Positions 6,964 to 16,101 of a DNA stretch of 40,516 bases are shown here, one piece after another. The position numbers and the translations under genes are program-made. How positions within the stretch are numbered: the first letter of the stretch is position 1; each line of letters starts with the position of its first letter. The DNA is from Pseudomonadota bacterium. GTDB taxonomy: Bacteria; Pseudomonadota; Alphaproteobacteria; Acetobacterales; Acetobacteraceae. The notes below the pieces were generated by a model. That model was not told the origin of the DNA, searched no databases, and was given only the letters and a program-made list of their open reading frames with translations. The DNA is taken from positions 1 through 40,516 of the forward strand of contig JAJZCG010000013.1 in the NCBI GenBank assembly GCA_021846225.1. Direction: 5' to 3'.

Positions 6964-7805
6964 TCCCTTATCTTCTCGTTGAACAAGCGGTGCGGGAGGG
7001 ATTGCTGGAAGACCTCGGCCGCGCCGGGGATATCACCACCGAGGCCGTGGTTCCGCCCGAGCGGCAGGCCGTTTGCACACTCGTCGCGCGTGACCCCGGC
7101 GTGGTGGCCGGGCTGGATTTCGCCCGCGCCGCCTTCGCGCTGATCGACCGCAGCATTATCTTCACCGCAAGATTGCCGGATGCCTCACGCGTCACGCCCG
7201 GCGAGGTGATTGCGGAAATCTCCGGCCCGGCACGGGGAATTTTAACCGCCGAGCGCGTGGCGCTGAATTTCCTTGGCCCGCTCTCGGGCATTGCCACCGC
7301 CACGCGCGGCATTGCCGATGCCATCACCCACACCAAGGCACGCATCACCTGCACGCGCAAAACCACGCCGGGGCTGCGCTTTGCGCAAAAATACGCGGTG
7401 CGGTGCGGCGGTGGCGCCAACCATCGCTTCGGCCTTGATGATGCAATTCTCATCAAGGATAATCACATCGCCCTGGCTGGCGGCATCGCCCCGGCCCTGC
7501 GCGCGGCCAAACGTGCCGCCGGGCATCTCGTGAAAATCGAGATTGAAGTGGACACGCTGGCGCAGTTGCACGAAGTGCTGCACGAAGGCGTGGACGCGGT
7601 GCTGCTCGACAATATGGACGCAGCGCAACTTCGCCAGGCGGTGGCGATGATCAATGGCCGCGCCATCGCCGAAGCCTCCGGCAGAATCACCCCCGCGAGC
7701 GCTGGCGCCATCGCGGAAACCGGGGTGGATCTGATCTCGGCGGGCTGGCTCACCCATAGCGCGAAGGTTCTGGACATCGGACTTGATTTTGTCCGCGTGA
7801 GCTGA
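6960..7805 (+). CDS. nadC: nicotinate-nucleotide pyrophosphorylase (quinolinate phosphoribosyltransferase, carboxylating)
   Basis: Converts quinolinate and PRPP to nicotinate mononucleotide, CO2 and PPi. The 281-residue protein has the family motifs [13 protein letters not shown] near the N-terminus, [33 protein letters not shown] and the late EASGRI. Overlaps nadB by ATGA. The following gene, pabB, starts 11 bases downstream, so the folate genes probably share this transcript and its control. Confidence 0.96.
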   Translation: MIPYLLVEQAVREGLLEDLGRAGDITTEAVVPPERQAVCTLVARDPGVVAGLDFARAAFALIDRSIIFTARLPDASRVTPGEVIAEISGPARGILTAERVALNFLGPLSGIATATRGIADAITHTKARITCTRKTTPGLRFAQKYAVRCGGGANHRFGLDDAILIKDNHIALAGGIAPALRAAKRAAGHLVKIEIEVDTLAQLHEVLHEGVDAVLLDNMDAAQLRQAVAMINGRAIAEASGRITPASAGAIAETGVDLISAGWLTHSAKVLDIGLDFVRVS

Positions 7806-7816
7806 TCCGCCCGCCG

Positions 7817-9118
7817 GTGATTCACGAAATTCCCTGGCGCGCGCCGCAGGATTGCTTTGCCGCCTTGATGCCGGCGCCGCATCTCGCCTTTCTGGACAGC
7901 GCCGCCGCAGGCGATGCCCGCAGCCGTTTCAGCTATATCTGCGTCGATCCCTTCAAAGTCCTGCGCGGCGCGCAGCTCGCCCAGGTGGCGGAAGAATTGG
8001 CCCGCCACACGCCAATCCCCGGCCCCCTGCCCTTCACCGGCGGCGCGGCCGGGTTTTTCAGCTACGATCTGGGGCTGGGGCTGGAGCCGGTCGCCTCACG
8101 CCATGGCAACCCGATGAACCTTCCCGATATGGCCATCGGTTTTTACGATACGCTGCTCGGCTTTGACCATGCCGCGCGGCGCTGCTGGCTGATCGTGGGT
8201 GAGCGGGCGGGCGATGACAGCAGCGAGCGAGCCCGCACCCTCCTCGCCCGCCTGACGCAAAAACCAGCACCTGCGCCATTGCCCAAACTCCACTGGCAGG
8301 CGGATATGAGACGCGACGACTACATCGCCCAGGTGGAGAAAATCCTCGCCTACATCCGCGCGGGGGACATCTATCAGGCAAACTTCACCCTGCGCCACAC
8401 CGCCCCGCGGCCCGCGCAGCTTGATCCCGCGTCGCTCTACCTCGCCTTGCGCCAGGCCAGCCCGGCGCCCTTCGCCGCCTATCTGGACTGCGGCGAGGGC
8501 CTCGCGCTGCTCAGCGCCTCACCGGAACGTTTCATCAGCCTCTCGCCCGGCGGCGAGATCGAGACCCGGCCGATTAAAGGCACACGGCCGCGCCATGCCG
8601 ATGCGCGGCGCGATGCAGCCCTTGCCGCCGCGCTTGCACAAAGCCCGAAGGACCGCGCCGAAAACCTGATGATCGCCGATCTGCTCCGCCATGACATCGG
8701 CCGCGCGGCACAGATCGGCAGTGTGCGCGTGCCGGAGCTTTGCAAAGTCGAGAGCTTCGCCTCGGTGCATCATCTGGTCTCCAGCGTCACCGCCCGGTTG
8801 CGCCCCGGGCTTGGCGCCATCGACCTGCTGCGCGCCACCCTGCCTGGCGGCTCGATCACCGGTGCGCCGAAAATCCGCGCCATGCAGATCATCGACGAGC
8901 TGGAACCCTGCCGCCGCGGGCCTTATTGCGGCATCATCGCCTGGATCGGCTTTGACGGCGCGATGGACAGTTCCATCATCATCCGTACGTTGATCGTGAC
9001 CCCCAGCCATGTTCTGATGCAGGCGGGCGGCGGCATCGTGGCCGACAGCCAAGCGGATGCGGAGTATGAGGAAATGCGCGTAAAGGCCGCTCCAATGCTT
9101 GGGGTTTGCGATGGCTGA
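7817..9118 (+). CDS. pabB: aminodeoxychorismate synthase component I
   Basis: Aminates chorismate to 4-amino-4-deoxychorismate for folate synthesis, using ammonia from a separate PabA-type glutaminase not present in this window. The 433 residues form a chorismate-binding enzyme: IRAGDIYQANFT, SPERFI, PIKGTRPR, GGSITGAPKIRAMQIID, and a C-terminal QAGGGIVADS. Lys254 in PIKGT marks PabB; anthranilate synthase has Ala at this site. The start is a GTG 11 bases after nadC with a weak ribosome site; the next ATG (7868) would remove residues leading into the first strands. Its end overlaps pabC by 8 bases. Confidence 0.92.
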   Translation: MIHEIPWRAPQDCFAALMPAPHLAFLDSAAAGDARSRFSYICVDPFKVLRGAQLAQVAEELARHTPIPGPLPFTGGAAGFFSYDLGLGLEPVASRHGNPMNLPDMAIGFYDTLLGFDHAARRCWLIVGERAGDDSSERARTLLARLTQKPAPAPLPKLHWQADMRRDDYIAQVEKILAYIRAGDIYQANFTLRHTAPRPAQLDPASLYLALRQASPAPFAAYLDCGEGLALLSASPERFISLSPGGEIETRPIKGTRPRHADARRDAALAAALAQSPKDRAENLMIADLLRHDIGRAAQIGSVRVPELCKVESFASVHHLVSSVTARLRPGLGAIDLLRATLPGGSITGAPKIRAMQIIDELEPCRRGPYCGIIAWIGFDGAMDSSIIIRTLIVTPSHVLMQAGGGIVADSQADAEYEEMRVKAAPMLGVCDG

Positions 9119-9929
9119 GCAGTTTGCCTGGCTGAACGGCGCGCTGTGTCCGGTTGATCGCGCGTTCATCAACCCTGCCGACCGCGGCTTCACCCTGGGT
9201 GACGGCATATTCGAGACGATCCGCGTGGCCAATGGCGCGCCACGGCACCTGTCTCTGCATCTGGCGCGGCTGTGCCAGGGCGCGGGCGAACTCGGCCTCG
9301 CCGTGCCGCTCAACGGCGCGCAGTTTCATGCCGCCATCAGCGCATTGCTCGCCGCCAATGCCATCCAGAACGCCGTGCTGCGCATAACGCTCACACGCGG
9401 CAGCGGGCCGCGCGGCCTGTTGCCGCCGGCCAACCCCACGCCGGCGCTGCTCATCACCTGCGCCCCCTTCATCGCCGCCGCGCCTGATGTTTCCGCCATT
9501 ATCTGCCAGAGCACCCGCCGCAACGAATTCTCCCCGCTCTCGCGCATCAAATCCCTGAACTATCTGGACAACATCATCGCCCGGCGGGAAGCGGAGGCGC
9601 GCGGCGCGGGCGATGCGATCATGCTGAACACCAGGGGTGACGCCGTTGCCGCGAGCGCCGCCAATCTCTTCGTGCTGCAAGAAGGCATCTGGGCTACCCC
9701 CCCGGTGCGTGACGGCGCGCTGGCGGGCACATTGCGCGCACACCTCCTGGCCCGCGGCCTCGCGCATGAGGCGCCGCTGCTCCCCCGGCAACTGTTAACC
9801 GCCGCCTGCGTCTGCCTTGGCAACGCCCTCTCGGTGCGGATGCTGACCATGCTGGACGGCCAGAGCTTGCAAACCAATGCCGCCGCGGCGCAGGCGCTGC
9901 GCGCGGTTCTGGAATCGCCTGGGAGCTAG
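9111..9929 (+). CDS. pabC: class IV aminotransferase, probable aminodeoxychorismate lyase
   Basis: PLP enzyme of fold type IV, 272 residues. DRGFTLGDGIFETIRV at 24-39 and the PLP lysine Lys147 in SRIKSLNYLDNIIARREA are clear, with SAANLFVL following. Sequence alone does not separate aminodeoxychorismate lyase from branched-chain or D-amino acid transaminases. Overlap with pabB (ATGGCTGA, 8 bases) favours the lyase, which releases pyruvate to give 4-aminobenzoate. I chose the ATG at 9111 over one at 9099 because GGGG lies close upstream and the homologous N-terminus begins with FAWLNG. Last gene of the nadABC-pabBC run. Confidence 0.85.
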   Translation: MAEQFAWLNGALCPVDRAFINPADRGFTLGDGIFETIRVANGAPRHLSLHLARLCQGAGELGLAVPLNGAQFHAAISALLAANAIQNAVLRITLTRGSGPRGLLPPANPTPALLITCAPFIAAAPDVSAIICQSTRRNEFSPLSRIKSLNYLDNIIARREAEARGAGDAIMLNTRGDAVAASAANLFVLQEGIWATPPVRDGALAGTLRAHLLARGLAHEAPLLPRQLLTAACVCLGNALSVRMLTMLDGQSLQTNAAAAQALRAVLESPGS

Positions 9930-10268
9930 GACTCTGCCTCATTCATCACGCAGCGTCCGGCGCGCGGGGTGGCAGGTGGCGCGCTAGAATGCGAACATAG
10001 TCGCTTTTGCCGGAAAATCCGCCTTGGGGGCCTTGAGCCAACTCAGGCGATGATAGACAACGGGCGCACACCCGCCCGGGTACCCAAACCCTGGCCGAAG
10101 CCTTGGAGATTTGACCCGACGATGGCAATTGGCGGACATGTGGACGGTATGCAGGGCGCGCAGCTGCTGGGCGGCATGCGCCATGTCATCTCGCCGTCAG
10201 CCAGCGCGGCGCCTCCATTCTGGCCGCTCCGCCCGGCGCGGCGCCTGACACCAACCAAGGAGTAGCAC
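9930..10268. other. 339-bp gap before glutathione reductase, no recognised gene
   Basis: No tRNA fold and no ORF with a recognisable product on either strand. A stem CGGGCG/CGCCCG at about 10058-10075 lies next to the palindrome GGGTACCC, without a T-run, and a partial dyad lies near 10031-10046. Long overlapping frames on both strands look like chance. It may hold the promoter of gor or a decayed gene; AAGGAG at 10256-10261 is the gor ribosome site. Confidence 0.4.
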
Positions 10269-11636
10269 GTGGATTTTGACCTATTCGTGATCGGCGGCGG
10301 CTCGGCTGGCGTGCGCTGCGCGCGCATCGCGGCGGGGCACGGCGCGCGCGTCGGCGTTGCCGAGTCCCGCTTCTGGGGCGGCACCTGCGTTAACATCGGC
10401 TGCGTGCCAAAAAAATTCCTGGTCATGGCGGCGGAATACGGCGCCCTGGCGCAAGACGCGCGCGGCTTCGGCTGGGACACACCTGAAGGAAAGCATGACT
10501 GGTCCGCTCTGCTGGCCGCGAAGGACACCGAGATCACCCGCCTCAACGGCATCTACAAGCGCCTGCTGGACCAGGCCGGCGCCACCATCTTCGAGGCCCG
10601 CGCCAGCTTCATCGACGCCCACACCCTCGATGCCGGCGGCCAGCGCATCACGGCCGGAAAAATCGTCATCGCCACCGGCGGCCACCCCACCAGCCTGCCC
10701 ATCCCCGGCGCGGAGCTGGCCATCGTCTCCGATGACGCCTTCTACCTGCCCGCCATGCCAAAGCGCGTCGCCATCGCCGGCAGCGGCTACATCGCGGTGG
10801 AGTTCGCCAGCGTGTTCGCCGGGCTGGGCGCGCAAACCCACCTCGTCTACCGCCAGCCCCTGCCGCTGCGCGGGTTTGATGCCGACATCCGCGAGGGCCT
10901 CGCCCTGGAGCTGGCGCAAAACGGCGTCACCCTGCACCCCGGCACCACGCCGCAATCCATCCGCGAGGAAAACGGCGCCAAACATGTCACCCTCTCCGAC
11001 GGCAGCGTGCTGGAGGTGGATCTCGTCTTTTTCGCCACCGGCCGCGCGCCCAACGTCTCGGGTCTCAACCTTGCCGCCGCGGGCGTGAAAACCGCCGCCT
11101 CCGGCGCCATCCACGTTGACGAAAACCTCGCCACCTCCACCCCCAACATCTACGCCATCGGCGATGTGACCGACCGTCTGAACCTCACCCCCGTCGCCAC
11201 CGCCGAGGGCCACGCCCTGGCCGATACGCTCTTTGGCAACAACCCGCGCAGCGTTAGCCTGGAGAACGTCCCCACGGCCGTCTTCTCCATCCCCCCGGCC
11301 GCCACGGTCGGCCTCACCGAAGAGCAAGCCGCCGCGCGCGGCGAAACCAAGGTATACCTCACCCGCTTCACCCCCATGCGCCACGCCCTCTCGCGCCGTC
11401 CGCGCAAAACCATCATGAAACTGCTGGCCGACGCCGCCACCGATCGCATCATCGGCGCGCATATGCTGGGCGAGGACGCGCCGGAAATCATGCAGGGCAT
11501 CGCCATCGCCATCACCGCCGGGGCCACCAAGGCGGACTTTGACCGCACCATCGGCATCCACCCCACCGCGGCGGAAGAATTCGTTACCCTGCGTAGTCAG
11601 ACCAGGGTTGCCGGAGCAAAGACGCCCCCCAAGTAG
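10269..11636 (+). CDS. gor: glutathione-disulfide reductase
   Basis: FAD/NADPH enzyme that reduces oxidised glutathione, 455 residues. FAD-binding IGGGSAGVRCAR is followed by the redox pair Cys40/Cys45 in GGTCVNIGCVPKKF. The NADPH-binding GSGYIAVEFA is followed by the second FAD strand NIYAIGDVTDR and the catalytic HPTAAEEF (His431, Glu436). The GGTCVNIGCVPKK form is that of glutathione reductases rather than lipoamide or mercuric reductases. The start is GTG, seven bases after AAGGAG. It sits alone after a 339-bp gap and 54 bases before the DAHP synthase gene. Confidence 0.93.
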   Translation: MDFDLFVIGGGSAGVRCARIAAGHGARVGVAESRFWGGTCVNIGCVPKKFLVMAAEYGALAQDARGFGWDTPEGKHDWSALLAAKDTEITRLNGIYKRLLDQAGATIFEARASFIDAHTLDAGGQRITAGKIVIATGGHPTSLPIPGAELAIVSDDAFYLPAMPKRVAIAGSGYIAVEFASVFAGLGAQTHLVYRQPLPLRGFDADIREGLALELAQNGVTLHPGTTPQSIREENGAKHVTLSDGSVLEVDLVFFATGRAPNVSGLNLAAAGVKTAASGAIHVDENLATSTPNIYAIGDVTDRLNLTPVATAEGHALADTLFGNNPRSVSLENVPTAVFSIPPAATVGLTEEQAAARGETKVYLTRFTPMRHALSRRPRKTIMKLLADAATDRIIGAHMLGEDAPEIMQGIAIAITAGATKADFDRTIGIHPTAAEEFVTLRSQTRVAGAKTPPK

Positions 11637-11662
11637 CCAGCGCGGTCAAATCGCGCGATAAT
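11634..11662 (+). promoter_or_regulatory. candidate promoter of the DAHP synthase operon
   Basis: TAGCCA (11634-11639) and GATAAT (11657-11662) are separated by 17 bases, starting at the gor stop codon and ending 28 bases before the aroG start. The -10 matches five of six consensus bases and the -35 four. It would drive the DAHP synthase and nicotinate phosphoribosyltransferase genes. Confidence 0.35.
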
Positions 11663-11690
11663 ACCCCCAAACGAGGACTCTGGAGACCCA

Positions 11691-13082
11691 ATGGACACGA
11701 TCACCCCAGCCCATCTCACCCCCGGCTGGACCCCCGCGAGCTGGCGCAACTGCCCCATCCGCCAGGTGCCAAGCTACCCCGACGAAGCCAAGCTGGCGGC
11801 GATGGAAGCGCGTCTCACCCGTTTTCCGCCCCTGGTGTTCGCAGGCGAGGCCCGCCGCCTGAAGGCGCAGCTCGGCCAGGCCGCCTCCGGCCACGCCTTC
11901 GTGCTCCAGGGCGGTGACTGCGCGGAAAGTTTTGGCGACTTCACCGCCAACATCATCCGCGACACCTTCCGCGTCCTGCTGCAAATGGCCGTGGTGCTCA
12001 CCTTTGGCGGCTCCATGCCGGTGGTTAAACTCGGCCGCATGGCAGGCCAGTTCGCCAAGCCACGGTCCTCGGACACCGAGACGATCGACGGTGTCTCCCT
12101 GCCCTCCTACCGCGGCGACATCGTCAACGGTCCGGAATTCTCCGCCCAGGCCCGCATCCCGGACCCCACGCGCATGGAGTTCGGCTATTTCCAGTCCGCA
12201 GGCACGCTCAACCTGCTGCGCGCCTTCGCCTCCGGCGGCTATGCCGACCTGCATGAAGTCCACCGCTGGAACCTTGATTTCGTCGAGAAATCGCCCCTGG
12301 CCGCGCGCTACCGCGACCTCTCGGCGCGCATTGATGAGACCCTGGCCTTCATGGGCGCTTGCGGCCTCACCAGCATCTCCGCGCCGCAAATCCGCGAGAC
12401 TGATTTTTATACCAGCCACGAATCCCTCCTGCTGCCTTATGAGCAGGCCCTCACCCGGCTGGATTCCACCTCCGGCGACTATTACGCCTGCTCGGCGCAT
12501 TACCTGTGGATCGGCGACCGCACCCGCCAGCTGGACGGCGCGCATGTCGAGTTCATGCGCGGCATCCGCAACCCGATCGGCATGAAGGTCGGCCCCAGCA
12601 TGGAGGCGGACGACCTGCTGCGCCTGATGGACCGGCTGGACCCCAGCAACGAGCCTGGCCGGCTCTCTCTCATTGCCCGCATGGGCGCCGATAAGGTGGA
12701 GGAAAAGCTCCCCGCCCTGCTGCGCGCGGTCAAAGCCGCCGGGCGCACCCCGGTCTGGATGTGCGACCCCATGCACGGCAACACCATCAACACCGCGCAG
12801 AAGCTCAAAACCCGGCGTTATGAGGCGATCGTCTCGGAGCTGAGGAGCTTCTTCGCCGCCCATGCCGCCGAGGGCACAATCGCAGGCGGCGCGCATATGG
12901 AGATGACCGGCCAGGACGTCACCGAATGCACCGGCGGCGCGCGCGGCCTCTCTGAAACCGATCTCGCCAACCGCTATGAGACCTCCTGCGACCCGCGGCT
13001 GAACGCCGAACAGGCGCTGGAACTCGCCTTCTTCCTCGCCGAGGAGCTAAAAACCCGCCGGGCCAAGCGCCAAAGCGCATGA
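11691..13082 (+). CDS. aroG: 3-deoxy-7-phosphoheptulonate (DAHP) synthase, class II
   Basis: First enzyme of the shikimate pathway: phosphoenolpyruvate plus erythrose 4-phosphate to DAHP. The 463 residues belong to the class II (plant/Mycobacterium type) family: [11 protein letters not shown], the metal-site cysteine in [10 protein letters not shown] (Cys77), [55 protein letters not shown] and [19 protein letters not shown] lies before the ATG. Its stop codon overlaps the start of the nicotinate phosphoribosyltransferase gene (ATGA), an unusual coupling. The aroG symbol is used for class II enzymes in several genomes; aroF or aroH would serve equally. Confidence 0.94.
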   Translation: MDTITPAHLTPGWTPASWRNCPIRQVPSYPDEAKLAAMEARLTRFPPLVFAGEARRLKAQLGQAASGHAFVLQGGDCAESFGDFTANIIRDTFRVLLQMAVVLTFGGSMPVVKLGRMAGQFAKPRSSDTETIDGVSLPSYRGDIVNGPEFSAQARIPDPTRMEFGYFQSAGTLNLLRAFASGGYADLHEVHRWNLDFVEKSPLAARYRDLSARIDETLAFMGACGLTSISAPQIRETDFYTSHESLLLPYEQALTRLDSTSGDYYACSAHYLWIGDRTRQLDGAHVEFMRGIRNPIGMKVGPSMEADDLLRLMDRLDPSNEPGRLSLIARMGADKVEEKLPALLRAVKAAGRTPVWMCDPMHGNTINTAQKLKTRRYEAIVSELRSFFAAHAAEGTIAGGAHMEMTGQDVTECTGGARGLSETDLANRYETSCDPRLNAEQALELAFFLAEELKTRRAKRQSA

Positions 13083-14221
13083 GCCTTTCCCCGCTCAACG
13101 AGGCGGAAATCGCCGCGCGCACGGATGCCTATTTCAACCGCACGCGCGCGGTCGTCGCCCGCTTCGGGGACAAGCGCGTCACCTATGCGGTGTTTCTCCG
13201 CCGCCCGGTGGTGTGCGCCCCGGCGCTGATGGTGGGCTGGCTGAACGCGGTGGCCGCCGCGCGCGGCGAAACCTTCGAGATAGAGCTGATGCACAAAGAG
13301 GGTGAATGGACCGGGGCGGGCGAGCCGCTGGTCTACATCACCGGCAGCATGCAGGCCCTCGCCAATCTTGAAACCCTGATCCTGCAAAAAATCGGCGCCG
13401 CCTGTGTTGCGGCCCACAACGCCTTCCAGATGTGCGTCGCCCTGCCCAAAACCGCTTTCCTGGCGATGGACGCACGCCACTGCGCCGGTGCGGAGATGCA
13501 GGAGATCATGGCTTACGCCGCCGCCGTCGGCTCGCGCGCCGCCCAGGCCGAGGGCGCCAAAGGCTTCATCGGCAACGCCAACGATTGGACAGCGCATTAT
13601 TTTGGCGCGCCCACCGGCTACGGCACCATGCCGCACGCCCTCATCGGCTACGCCGGCTCCACCCTGCGGGCCGCGGAAATGTACGCCGAGACCTTCCCCG
13701 ATGACGATCTCACCGTGCTGGTCGATTATTTTGGCCGCGAGATCACCGACGCGCTGGCCGTCTGCCGCCATTTCTCCACAATGGCCCATGCCGGGCGCCT
13801 GGCCGTCCGGCTGGACACCCACGGCGGCCGGTTTCTCGAAGGGCTGGACCCGCAGGAAAGCTACGCCGTGCTGGAACGCCACGCCCCCGGCGCGCTGCGC
13901 CGCTACCGCAGCCAGAACGAACTGCGCTACCTCATCGGCACCGGCGTCTCGGCCGCCGCGATCTGGAAGATGCGTGAATCCCTCAACCAGGCCGGTTTCG
14001 AGCGCGTGCGCATCGTCGCCAGCTCGGGCTTCGGCGTGGAAAAATGCAGCGTCATGGCCGACGCCAGCACCCCGATCGACGTGGTGGGCACCGGCAGCTT
14101 CATCCCCGAAATCTGGTCAGAGACCTATGCCACGGCTGATATCATCGCCTATGATGGCGAGCCGATGGTTAAAATAGGCCGCGAATTCCTGCTCCGCCCA
14201 GACAAACGTGACCCCGGCTGA
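13079..14221 (+). CDS. pncB: nicotinate phosphoribosyltransferase
   Basis: Salvages nicotinate with PRPP (and ATP) to nicotinate mononucleotide, the Preiss-Handler route. The 380 residues show the N-terminal TDAYFNRT, then [16 protein letters not shown], a long middle segment with [13 protein letters not shown], and the C-terminal [12 protein letters not shown] and [11 protein letters not shown] phosphate-binding region. It belongs to the nicotinate/quinolinate phosphoribosyltransferase superfamily and is the shorter type (about 380-390 residues) with the TDxYFxRT start. It is translationally coupled to the DAHP synthase (ATGA) and followed by nadE, whose context supports NAD salvage. The pncB symbol is by function; it is not closely like the E. 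coli form. Confidence 0.88.
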   Translation: MSLSPLNEAEIAARTDAYFNRTRAVVARFGDKRVTYAVFLRRPVVCAPALMVGWLNAVAAARGETFEIELMHKEGEWTGAGEPLVYITGSMQALANLETLILQKIGAACVAAHNAFQMCVALPKTAFLAMDARHCAGAEMQEIMAYAAAVGSRAAQAEGAKGFIGNANDWTAHYFGAPTGYGTMPHALIGYAGSTLRAAEMYAETFPDDDLTVLVDYFGREITDALAVCRHFSTMAHAGRLAVRLDTHGGRFLEGLDPQESYAVLERHAPGALRRYRSQNELRYLIGTGVSAAAIWKMRESLNQAGFERVRIVASSGFGVEKCSVMADASTPIDVVGTGSFIPEIWSETYATADIIAYDGEPMVKIGREFLLRPDKRDPG

Positions 14222-14284
14222 CCTTCACGCCGCCGTGGCCAGCGCAAGCCGGCATCTCCGCGCATCAACCAGACGGGCATCACC

Positions 14285-15949
14285 ATGACCACCACACTCA
14301 AAATCGCCATCGCCCAGCTCAACCTGCACCTCGGCGCCATTGATAAAAACACCGCCGCCATCCGCGCCGCGCGCCGCCAGGCCGCCGCCATGGGGGCGGA
14401 TTTGCTCATCACGCCCGAACTCTCCATCTCCGGCTACCCGCCGGAGGATCTGGTGCTCAAACCCGCCTTCGTCGCCGCTTGCGAGGCCGCCGCCGAAAGC
14501 CTCGCACCGGATACGGCGGATGGCGGCCCCGGCCTCATCATCGGCACCCCCTGGCGCGAGGGCACCAGCCTCTACAACGCCGCCTTCGTGCTCGATGGCG
14601 GCAAGATCATCGCGCGGCGCAAAAAGCACGAACTCCCCAACTACGGCGTGTTCGACGAGAAGCGCGTCTTCGCGCCCGGCCCCGTTCCCATGCCTGTCAA
14701 TTTCCGCGGCGTCTGCCTCGGCCTGATGATCTGCGAGGACTGGTGGTTCCCAACCGTCCCCAAAACCCTGGCCGATTCCGGGGCCGAGCTTCTGCTCTCC
14801 ATCAACGGCTCCCCCTTTGAGGACGGCAAGCAGCATACCCGCATTGCGCTGGCCGCGCAGCGCGTTGCCGAAACCGGCCTGCCCTATATCTTCGCCGCGC
14901 TCACCGGCGGGCAGGATGAAATCGTCTTTGACGGCGCCTCCTTCGTCCTGAACGCCGATTGCGGCCTCGCCGCCCAGCTCCCGCATTTCGCCGAATCCCT
15001 CAGCCTCACCACCTGGACCCGCACGGCCACCGGGCTTAGCTGCGCGCAGACCAGCTTCCCCCCGCCGCCGCACCGGCTGGAGCTGATCTACCAGGCGATG
15101 ATGATGGGCCTGCGCGACTATGTGAACAAAAACGGCTTCCCCGGCGTGGTCCTGGGCCTCTCGGGCGGCATTGATTCCGCCATCTCCGCCGCCGTCGCGG
15201 CTGATGCGCTGGGGCCGGAACGCGTGCGCGCCGTCATGCTGCCCAGCCCCTACACCTCCGCGCACTCGCTGGAAGACGCCGCCGCCTGCGCCCAGATGCT
15301 GGGCGTCCCCTACGAGACCATCCCCATCTCCGGCGCCATGGATGCCTTCGCCCAGGCCCTCGCCCCCGCCTTCACCGGCCGTGAACCCGGCATCACCGAG
15401 GAAAACCTGCAATCGCGCACGCGCGGCATCATCCTCATGGCGCTGTCCAACAAATTCGGCCCCATGCTGCTCACCACCGGCAACAAATCGGAAATGTCCG
15501 TCGGCTACGCAACCCTCTACGGCGATATGTGCGGCGGCTACTCCGTCCTCAAGGACATTTACAAAACCACGGTTTTCGAGCTTTCGCGCTGGCGCAACGA
15601 CCATACGCCCACGGGCACCCTCTGCCCGCGCGCCCCGGCCATGCCAGAGCGCATCATCACCAAGGCGCCCAGCGCCGAGCTGCGGGAAAACCAGACTGAC
15701 CAGGACTCCCTGCCACCATATGACATTCTCGACGGCATCCTGCACCGCCTCATCGAGGGCGAAGCCAGCATCGAGGATGTCGCCGCCGAGGGATTTGAAC
15801 GGAGCACCGTCCTGCGGATTTGGAAACTGCTCGACCGCGCCGAATACAAGCGCCGCCAATCTCCCCCCGGCGTTAAAATCTCGCTGCGCGCCTTCGGCCG
15901 CGACCGCCGCTACCCGATGACCAACGGGTTTACGAATTTATTAAAATAG
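14285..15949 (+). CDS. nadE: NAD(+) synthetase, glutamine-hydrolysing
   Basis: Last step of NAD synthesis: amidates deamido-NAD with glutamine-derived ammonia. The 554-residue two-domain protein has an N-terminal nitrilase-type glutaminase with triad Glu45 (TPELSISGYPPEDL), Lys114 (KHELPNYGVFDE) and Cys150 (MICEDWWF). The C-terminal synthetase has the PP-loop SGGIDS at 293-298, and further on LLTTGNKSEMSVGY and KAPSAELRENQTDQD. It serves both the de novo branch (nadABC) and salvage (pncB). It follows pncB by 63 bases; its ribosome site is weak. No clear terminator follows. Confidence 0.96.
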   Translation: MTTTLKIAIAQLNLHLGAIDKNTAAIRAARRQAAAMGADLLITPELSISGYPPEDLVLKPAFVAACEAAAESLAPDTADGGPGLIIGTPWREGTSLYNAAFVLDGGKIIARRKKHELPNYGVFDEKRVFAPGPVPMPVNFRGVCLGLMICEDWWFPTVPKTLADSGAELLLSINGSPFEDGKQHTRIALAAQRVAETGLPYIFAALTGGQDEIVFDGASFVLNADCGLAAQLPHFAESLSLTTWTRTATGLSCAQTSFPPPPHRLELIYQAMMMGLRDYVNKNGFPGVVLGLSGGIDSAISAAVAADALGPERVRAVMLPSPYTSAHSLEDAAACAQMLGVPYETIPISGAMDAFAQALAPAFTGREPGITEENLQSRTRGIILMALSNKFGPMLLTTGNKSEMSVGYATLYGDMCGGYSVLKDIYKTTVFELSRWRNDHTPTGTLCPRAPAMPERIITKAPSAELRENQTDQDSLPPYDILDGILHRLIEGEASIEDVAAEGFERSTVLRIWKLLDRAEYKRRQSPPGVKISLRAFGRDRRYPMTNGFTNLLK

Positions 15950-16034
15950 ATGCCGCACAATTCAGCCATGCCCGCGTAAAATTCTTTCTTTTCCCCCTGC
16001 CCTTTTCCACAATATCGGCTATGAGACCCTTTGG

Positions 16035-16050
16035 CCCGCCGTGCGGCGGG
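16035..16050. other. GC-rich hairpin between nadE and the SNF2 helicase gene
   Basis: CCCGCC-GTGC-GGCGGG forms a perfect 6-bp stem in the 150-bp gap. No T-run follows on either strand, so it is not a clear intrinsic terminator; it lies in the presumed leader or promoter region of the helicase gene. Confidence 0.35.
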
Positions 16051-16101
16051 CTGGACGCGCGCCAAGCCTGGCAGCGCGAAACAGATTGAAGGGTTAGCTT
16101 G

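Noticed and set aside
9969-10265. 98-codon ORF in the gap before gor
   Set aside because: No family resemblance, and frames of similar length are open on the other strand.
14225-15859. 544-codon open frame on the minus strand opposite nadE
   Set aside because: Shadow frame; nadE has all catalytic motifs on the plus strand.
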